Source: JBGLNJ01 sp034434835
GTDB taxonomy: Bacteria > Chloroflexota > Anaerolineae > Fen-1058
Length of the DNA stretch: 64,000 nucleotides
Direction of reading: 5' to 3'
Assembly: GCA_034434835.1 (NCBI GenBank)
Contig: DAOTXX010000071.1
Coordinates: forward strand, 82,885-146,884
Shown here: positions 58,661 through 64,000 of the stretch, in pieces
Layout of the letters: the number at the start of each line of letters is the position of its first letter
How positions within the stretch are numbered: the stretch's first letter is position 1
Made by a program: the position numbers and the translations under genes
Notes under the pieces: model-generated
What the model saw: the letters and a program-made list of their open reading frames with translations, nothing else
Databases searched by the model: none
What the model was told of the DNA's origin: nothing

Positions 58661-58707
58661 GCTAGTAAACTAGCGACTAGAATAGCACTTTTCCCGACTC
58701 GTGTCAA
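58661..58707 (-). promoter_or_regulatory. Promoter and palindromic operator of the TrmB-type gene
   Basis: Minus strand: TTGACA (58707-58702), a 17-bp spacer, TATTCT (58684-58679). The predicted transcription start falls inside the palindrome GCTAGT-N2-ACTAGC (58661-58674), an ideal place for autorepression. The -35 box overlaps the stop codon of the MFS gene. Confidence 0.8.
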
Positions 58708-60128
58708 GCGTGGTCGGGCCTGTGAACCTGACCCTTGCTTGACGGTTGCCCGCCGTTCATCACCGCTTCCCCCCGCACCGCCGAAGTCAATACGCCCAAC
58801 ACGGCCACGCCCGAAGCAACGAGAAACCCGGCGCGGATGCCCTCGAAAAACGCTGTAGGCAAGCCAGCGGCCTGGCTCTGCGCTTGAACGGTGGTGAAAA
58901 TCGCGCCCGCCAGCCCCACGCCCAGCACCATGCCCACATTGCGCGCCGTCGCCAAAATGCCAGACGCAATCCCCTGCCGGTGGCGCGGCGCCGCGCCCAT
59001 CAGTGCGCTCGTGTTGGGCGAAATGAACATCCCTGTGCCCAGGCCTGTGACAACGAGCGTCGCCGAGACATTGCCCAGCGGCGCATCCGGCGTCAGCCGC
59101 GAAAGCAGAAACAGCCCGATCCCCAGGATCGCCATGCCCAGCGTACTCAACACCCGCGAGCCGACCCGATCCGAAAGCGTCCCGCTGAGCGGCGCGGCCA
59201 TCGCCATGACGACCGGCTGCGCGGTGAGAATGATGCCAGCCTGCGCGGAATTGAGGCCGCGCCCCTGGATGAGATAGAATGGCAGCAGAAAAGTGACACT
59301 GTTGATACAGATGTAATTGAGCACCGCACTGGCGGCCGAGGCAGAAAAAATGCGGCGGCTGAACAGGCTCAGGTCGAGCATGGGAGAGGCGATTCGTCGC
59401 TCGATCAGGACAAACATAACCAGCAAAAGCGCCGCGCTCAGGAAAAGCGCAAGGATCGGCCCCGAAGCCCAGCCACGCGCCTGGCCCTGGTTCAGCCCCA
59501 ACAGCAGCATGACCAATCCCGCGGTGAACGTAAGCGCACCCAGAACGTCAAATGGCTCAGTGTGATGTACCTCTTCATCACGCGGGATAAAGCGCGTGCT
59601 GAGGAAAATCGCGAGTAAACCAATCGGGAGGTTGATGTAAAACACCGACGGCCAACCCAGCCGGTTCGCCAGCCAGCCGCCGAGCGAGGGGCCGACGGTG
59701 AGGCCAAGATATGTCATCGTTGCCTGCATGCCGAGCGCCTGGCCACGCTGCTCCGGCGGGAACGTCTTGGTGAGGATCGCCGGCGAGTTGGCAAACAGCA
59801 TCGCCGCGCCAAGCGCCTGCAGCCCCCGAAACGCGATCAGCATTGCCGCGCTCGAAGCGAGGCCACACAGCGCGGAGCCGATCACAAACACCACAAAGCC
59901 AGAGATATAGACCGGCTTGTGACCGCGCAAGTCGCCCAGTCGTCCCACGCTGAGCAGCAACCCACTCACCACCAGCAGGTAGATCGTAACCACCCACTGG
60001 ATCGTTTCGACACGGCTGCCAAACGTGCCGCGCACTACCGGCAAGATCGTATTGACCACGCTGCCATCCAGCGCCGACATGAACGTGCCGACCCCGATGG
60101 ACAGCAGCACCCACCATTTGCGATCCAT
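58704..60128 (-). CDS. MFS drug exporter, DHA2 family (14 helices)
   Basis: 474 residues from the ATG at 60128 (GGAGAT 7 nt upstream; longer in-frame starts lack a ribosome site). Family features: motif A region GRLGDLRGHKPVYISGF, motif C TYLGLTVGPSLGGWLANRLGWPSVFYINLPIGL, and 14 predicted helices with the central pair extra to 12-helix MFS (as in EmrB/QacA). Such proteins expel cationic drugs or other small hydrophobic compounds by proton antiport. The gene precedes the TrmB-type regulator and lies in the same direction, so regulator and exporter may be functionally linked. Confidence 0.9.
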   Translation of the reverse strand: MDRKWWVLLSIGVGTFMSALDGSVVNTILPVVRGTFGSRVETIQWVVTIYLLVVSGLLLSVGRLGDLRGHKPVYISGFVVFVIGSALCGLASSAAMLIAFRGLQALGAAMLFANSPAILTKTFPPEQRGQALGMQATMTYLGLTVGPSLGGWLANRLGWPSVFYINLPIGLLAIFLSTRFIPRDEEVHHTEPFDVLGALTFTAGLVMLLLGLNQGQARGWASGPILALFLSAALLLVMFVLIERRIASPMLDLSLFSRRIFSASAASAVLNYICINSVTFLLPFYLIQGRGLNSAQAGIILTAQPVVMAMAAPLSGTLSDRVGSRVLSTLGMAILGIGLFLLSRLTPDAPLGNVSATLVVTGLGTGMFISPNTSALMGAAPRHRQGIASGILATARNVGMVLGVGLAGAIFTTVQAQSQAAGLPTAFFEGIRAGFLVASGVAVLGVLTSAVRGEAVMNGGQPSSKGQVHRPDHA

Positions 60129-60280
60129 GTTATCTCCAAATGTCAAATATACACAAAATGGAATGAGCCGCATTGTACCACAAGTCCACTGCGAATAACG
60201 CCCATCCCTGAAGTCCCCAAGACGCGCGCTGTGTTATAATCTCCAATGTCATTGACATCCTGCGACCTGCGACTTGCGAC
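60129..60280. other. Divergent promoter region with heptameric repeat
   Basis: The gap between the MFS gene and the DUF58 gene holds a perfect TATAAT at 60235-60240 (plus strand) and the start of a 7-bp repeat (60259-60293). No clear Shine-Dalgarno sequence precedes the DUF58 start. Confidence 0.55.
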
Positions 60281-60293
60281 ATGCGACCTGCGA
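60259..60293. repeat. Heptameric repeat that contains the DUF58 start codon
   Basis: Five perfect-register units C(C/T/A)TGCGA. In the fourth unit CATGCGA the bases ATG form the predicted start codon at 60281. Confidence 0.75.
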
Positions 60294-61612
60294 CTCTACT
60301 CGTACGACAACCGCTGATCCTCTGGCGCGCCCGCGAAGGCGATTGCGAGATCACACTCGAATTGCGCCACGCCACGCTCATTATCTGCGCCATTGCGATC
60401 TTGCTCGCTCACCTCTCTGGTGCGACCTCGGTGACCGCGGCGCTGTTGGCGGGAGCGTGGACGATGGTGATCACTTCGAGCCTGTGGGCCTGGAAGCTGG
60501 CGCATCACTTGCGCGCCTCGCGCCGCCTCAATGCGCGCTGGGTGCAGGTGGGCGATGTGATGGAAGAACGCTTTGCGCTCTGGAACACGTCGTCCTGGCC
60601 CGTGCTGTGGGCCGAGCTGCGCGACGAATCCGATGTGCCCGGCTACAACGCAAGCACAGTGCGCGCCGTGGACGGCAACAACGAGATGATCTGGACTCAC
60701 AGCGGGACAGCATCGCGTCGGGGCGAGTTTCACCTCGGCCCATGGTCGGTTGAAACAGGCGACCCGCTGGGCGTCTTGACCGTGCGCTTGAGCTTTGCCC
60801 AAGTGCGGCCCCTGCTCGTTTACCCCCCGCTGACCGATTTGCCCTTTCCGCCTCTGCCGCGCGGCGCGTCGCCGGGCGCTTCGCGCATCCGTCAGGCCGC
60901 GCCCCTTCCCACAACCAATGCCGGCCAGGTGCGCGCATACGAACGGGGTGACCCATTCCGCCACATCCACTGGCCGACGACGGCACGCCACGACGAACTC
61001 ATGGTCAAGATGTTTGATCAGGAAGCTTCGGCCGACGTCTGGCTGATGATGGACACCGATCCGGCGGCCCAGTTTGGACAAGGCGACTCGGCGACCGAAG
61101 AAGTCGCGGTGCTCATCGCCGCTTCGCTGGCAGACTATATGCTGCGTGAAGGGCGAGCGGTCGGATTGATCACGTTCACGCCGGAGCGTCACGTCATCCG
61201 ACCGGCACGCAGCACCCATCATCTCTGGACGATCCTCGGCGCGCTGGCCCGACTGCCGAATGAAACTCTGCGGCAGCGCCCCGGCCTCGCCTTGCCGCAC
61301 GCGCTGAGCCAGGTCGGGCGACTGCTGCACGTTGGAGCCAATGTGGTGATCGTCACGCCATCCGGCGATCCAGCGTGGGCCAGCGCCCTGACGCAGTTGA
61401 CGGGACGGTTGATCACGCCCTCGGTGATCCTCATCGAAGGGCCCACCGGCTCGCCCCTCAAGCCCCTACTGGCCGAGCAAGGCGTCCTCTGTCAAAGTGT
61501 GCGCGGCGATATCCCCCGGCCGATCCGCCCGGCGATGGGCAGGACGCGCCGGTGGGAGTTCAAGACGCTGGCGACCGGGCGCGTCGTCACGACGATGGAG
61601 AGCGTGCGATGA
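60281..61612 (+). CDS. DUF58 domain protein (vWA-like)
   Basis: 443 residues. Two N-terminal hydrophobic segments (about 28-70) are followed by a beta-rich region and the DUF58 core VRAYERGDPFRHIHWPTTARHDELMVKMFDQEASADVWLMMDTDPAAQ, which lies inside a von Willebrand A-like fold. DUF58 genes are usually coupled to a transglutaminase gene and often to a MoxR ATPase; the transglutaminase is next and overlaps by ATGA, but no MoxR gene is present here. The ATG sits inside a 7-bp repeat with no ribosome site, so the true start could be elsewhere, but no later ATG precedes the first helix. Role: probably assembly or stability of a membrane complex, unproven. Confidence 0.85.
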   Translation: MRPATLLVRQPLILWRAREGDCEITLELRHATLIICAIAILLAHLSGATSVTAALLAGAWTMVITSSLWAWKLAHHLRASRRLNARWVQVGDVMEERFALWNTSSWPVLWAELRDESDVPGYNASTVRAVDGNNEMIWTHSGTASRRGEFHLGPWSVETGDPLGVLTVRLSFAQVRPLLVYPPLTDLPFPPLPRGASPGASRIRQAAPLPTTNAGQVRAYERGDPFRHIHWPTTARHDELMVKMFDQEASADVWLMMDTDPAAQFGQGDSATEEVAVLIAASLADYMLREGRAVGLITFTPERHVIRPARSTHHLWTILGALARLPNETLRQRPGLALPHALSQVGRLLHVGANVVIVTPSGDPAWASALTQLTGRLITPSVILIEGPTGSPLKPLLAEQGVLCQSVRGDIPRPIRPAMGRTRRWEFKTLATGRVVTTMESVR

Positions 61613-63768
61613 TGGATCGAGTGATCACCATCGTCGTGATCGCCTGCGCGCTGCTCTTGCCCACCTCAATCCTTGAGGCCGCGTGGGCGCCGCGAGCTGG
61701 CACGTTGTGGTTCGTCTGCCTGGCGAGCCTGGCTTCGGCTGCTTTGATCGCGCCGCTCCAATGGCCGCGTGTGATCCGCTGGCCGCTGATCACCTGTGCC
61801 GGACTCGCGCTGGCCGCGTCCAACGCCGGGCTAATCCGGTTGGGCCTGCCCGAGGCACTGGGGCGTGTGACGACGTGGGCCAGCGAGTTGCAAGCCGGTC
61901 ACGCTATCCAAGACCCGAACCTTGTCACGTTCTGGGTCACGCTGCTGATCTGGTGGACGGGCTATAGCGCCGCACACAGCGTCGCCAGCGGCGGGCACGC
62001 GCTCGATGGCCTGCTCCCCACACTCGTCGCGTTGACGATCAATGTGATCTACACCGGCCGCAGCCTGGCTTATATCATCGTTGCGCTGATCGGATCGGTG
62101 ATCGTCATGGCATGGACGACGCAAGCCAATCAACAGGCTCGATGGATGACGCACGGGATCGATCACCCCGACCTGTGGCCCGAGTGGATCGGCAGTGGCA
62201 TCCTCCTCGCCGGGCTGGTAGGCGCGCTGGCCTGGACTCTGCCGACTTTTACCTCACGCAGCACGTTTGAATGGTTACGCGATCTGTTTAATCCGCAGCG
62301 GACACAGGCGCAGCGACTCGCCGAACAGATGCTCGGTGGAGCCACGCCCATCCCGCTGCCTACCGGAGCCAAAGCCTTGCTCGCCAACACAACCGACTTG
62401 CCGAACAGCCGCCTCATTGGCAATCCACCCGAACTGACCAGGCAGGTCGTGATGTGGGTGTGGACGGATCAACCGCCGCCTCTCCCAGAAGACGCGCGCG
62501 AGCACATGCTGTTGGAAGACATTCGCCGTCCTTACTGGCGCGCGATCACGTATGCGACGTACACCGGGCGAGGCTGGGACAATCTGACGACGACGCTCAA
62601 ACCGCTCTCGTCCACCTTGCCCGCGAACCTCACGCAGCGATTCGAGATCGTCGCCAGCCACGCCGACACCGTGTTCGCCGCCCACGAGCCGCTTTCGGGC
62701 ACGGTCGGGTTGAACGCGGTGTACGCAGGCGGCGAGCTGATCGGTGTGCGAAGCACGCTCTCCGCCTATACCATCACCTCGCGCCTGATCGAGGCCGACG
62801 AAGACACACTACGCCAAGCGCCGATCAGCATCACGGCGAGTCTCACGCAGTACCTGCAATTGCCCGGCGCAATGCCGCGGCGCGTGCGTGATCTGGCCGA
62901 GCAGATTACTCGAGACGCGACGACCGTGTACGACAAAGCTATCCGCATCGAAGCGTATCTCCGCACGTACTCGTACACGCTCGATCTGCCGCCCGTTCCG
63001 GAAGGACGGGACGTGGTAGATTATTTTCTGTTTGACGCGCCCGGCGGCTACTGCGACTATTATGCTTCGGCAATGGTCGTGATGCTGCGCGCGGTGGGCG
63101 TGCCGGCTCGATTGGCGTCCGGGTATCTCACGGGGGCATACGATTTTCAGCGGGGACTGTATCGCGTCCTCGGCGCGGACGCGCACTCGTGGCCTGAAGT
63201 GTATGTCGAAGGGATCGGCTGGGTCGAATTCGAGCCGACCGCCAGCCAGCCGGTGCTCGCGCGGGCAAGACACGCGCCGCCGATCACGCTTTCGAGCGAG
63301 CAGGTGCGCGCGGCAGAGATCGAACGCCAGCAGCGCGCGACCCTGACCCGCAATATGGTGCTGGTGAGCAGCGTTCTCGCGCTGCTCGCGTGCGCGCTCG
63401 TCGTGCGCTGGCTTCGCCGCGAGAGGCAACTCGTGACCCTGCCCGCCGATGAAGCGATCCCCCTGCTCTATCAACGCCTGCGCCGCCGAGGCAAGTGGCT
63501 GGGGGTGGCGATCCGTCCCAGCGACACGCCCGACGAGTTTATCGCATCGTTCAATCGCGCCGTGGAACAGCGCTCGCCGATTCGCTGGCGAGCTGCGGCG
63601 GCGATCGCCCAGGACTGCGCGGCGCGCATCGGCGAGCTGTATCGCCGCGCCAGCTACAGCCCGGCCCGGCCCGGCGCGCGCGAAGCACATCAGGCCTGGT
63701 CCGCCTGGCGCGCGTTGAACTGGCGAGTATGGCTGATCGGAGCCATCGGCAAATTGAGATGGGCGTGA
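61609..63768 (+). CDS. Transglutaminase-like membrane protein (TgpA type) with DUF4129-like end
   Basis: 719 residues. The ATG at 61609 overlaps the DUF58 stop (ATGA); an in-frame start inside the DUF58 gene is not likely. The first about 200 residues contain six hydrophobic segments. Next come an extracytoplasmic part and the transglutaminase core: Cys in APGGYCDYYASAMVVMLRAVGVPARLASGY (about residue 480), His in DAHSWPEVYVEG (about 526), and the acidic residue in GWVEFEPTA. A helix (TLTRNMVLVSSVLALLACALVVRWL) returns to a C-terminal cytosolic DUF4129-like domain (DEAIPLLYQRLRRRGKWLGVAIRPSDTPDEF). The enzyme may cross-link or cleave surface proteins; the target is unknown. Confidence 0.9.
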   Translation: MMDRVITIVVIACALLLPTSILEAAWAPRAGTLWFVCLASLASAALIAPLQWPRVIRWPLITCAGLALAASNAGLIRLGLPEALGRVTTWASELQAGHAIQDPNLVTFWVTLLIWWTGYSAAHSVASGGHALDGLLPTLVALTINVIYTGRSLAYIIVALIGSVIVMAWTTQANQQARWMTHGIDHPDLWPEWIGSGILLAGLVGALAWTLPTFTSRSTFEWLRDLFNPQRTQAQRLAEQMLGGATPIPLPTGAKALLANTTDLPNSRLIGNPPELTRQVVMWVWTDQPPPLPEDAREHMLLEDIRRPYWRAITYATYTGRGWDNLTTTLKPLSSTLPANLTQRFEIVASHADTVFAAHEPLSGTVGLNAVYAGGELIGVRSTLSAYTITSRLIEADEDTLRQAPISITASLTQYLQLPGAMPRRVRDLAEQITRDATTVYDKAIRIEAYLRTYSYTLDLPPVPEGRDVVDYFLFDAPGGYCDYYASAMVVMLRAVGVPARLASGYLTGAYDFQRGLYRVLGADAHSWPEVYVEGIGWVEFEPTASQPVLARARHAPPITLSSEQVRAAEIERQQRATLTRNMVLVSSVLALLACALVVRWLRRERQLVTLPADEAIPLLYQRLRRRGKWLGVAIRPSDTPDEFIASFNRAVEQRSPIRWRAAAAIAQDCAARIGELYRRASYSPARPGAREAHQAWSAWRALNWRVWLIGAIGKLRWA

Positions 63769-64000
63769 CCAAAATCAGTTGGTCACACCGCAGGGGCAGG
63801 CCTTGCGCCTGCCCAAATGCGGGCGACCGCAAGGGTCGCCCCTACGTATCAACCAGATTTGGTCACACCCAATTGACGATACGCCCTACAAAGAGGCCGG
63901 GGTCGGTAACTGTTCAGCCCCTTTTGTCATTGCGAGCCGCCCGCCGAAGGCAGGGCGGCGAAGCAATATCAACGCCGAGATTTATTAGGGCGCGGTGGTT
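63769..64000. repeat. Terminal repeat cluster
   Basis: No gene. It holds a modular palindrome (GGGGCAGGCC...GCCTGCCC and GGGCGACCGC...GGTCGCCC, 63793-63843) flanked by GGTCACACC copies (63781, 63861). It also holds a CATTGCGAGCCGC...GGCGAAGCAAT repeat (63928-63967), the third copy of a family also found near 16.75 and 53.66 kb. Confidence 0.65.

Overview
The window looks like chromosomal DNA of a bacterium of the phylum Chloroflexota, probably Anaerolineae or a relative. That is inference from content: GC-rich coding; secreted beta-rich proteins ending or jointed at a '(Y/F)LPVV(M/L)' motif; twin-fused FtsX/MacB permeases; response regulators with HEAT repeats; a PaaI-type thioesterase; and many short palindromic or heptameric intergenic repeats. 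I found no tRNA, rRNA, CRISPR array, integrase or transposase gene.

Layout. 1-2.9 kb: the 5' part of a very long zinc-ribbon polytopic membrane protein, running off the left edge. 3.5-5.4 kb: two tandem receiver-HEAT regulators. 5.4-7.1 kb: a compact Type II restriction-modification system (methyltransferase, nuclease, C protein) with textbook C-boxes. 7.2 kb: a Fur-family regulator. 8.1-13.2 kb: a complete group 3b [NiFe] hydrogenase operon (hydBGDA order), its maturation protease and a stand-alone receiver. 13.3-14.4 kb: thioesterase and bacterioferritin. 14.4-17.4 kb: a repeat-bracketed stretch with a secreted four-repeat protein, a small helical protein and a truncated aminoglycoside nucleotidyltransferase. 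17.5-24.7 kb: a formate module made of a formate channel fused to a receiver domain, a histidine kinase with a degenerate receiver, a fused NuoE-NuoF subunit, and a selenocysteine-containing formate dehydrogenase with in-frame UGA and SECIS hairpin. 24.7-26.4 kb: a Gam-like protein, a small helical protein and an MgtC gene split by a stop codon. 27-38.3 kb: a 3290-residue secreted beta-helix protein followed by an LPVTG-tailed surface protein and a small membrane protein. 38.4-39.3 kb: a metallo-hydrolase pair. 39.4-60.1 kb is entirely minus-strand: RibD-like reductase, double-MerR regulator, MNT/HEPN remnant, SPFH-HTH protein, P-type ATPase, site-2 protease, and an ABC-export and methyltransferase island ending in a TrmB-type regulator and an MFS exporter. 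60.3-63.8 kb: a DUF58 plus transglutaminase pair on the plus strand.

How it works together. The hydrogenase (NAD(P)H and H2), the NADH-linked formate dehydrogenase and the formate channel together suggest balancing of H2, formate and pyridine nucleotides under anaerobic or fluctuating redox conditions. The receiver after the hydrogenase and the one fused to the channel share unusual sequence features, and a histidine kinase sits between channel and dehydrogenase. This suggests, without proving it, that formate transport is gated by phosphorelay. I consider this channel-receiver fusion in a selenocysteine formate dehydrogenase operon the most interesting system in the window.

A second signal is spread across the whole window: short tandem repeats with a 7-bp period at gene borders. 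Some have been incorporated in frame into proteins, one supplies a start codon, and one forms a transcription terminator.
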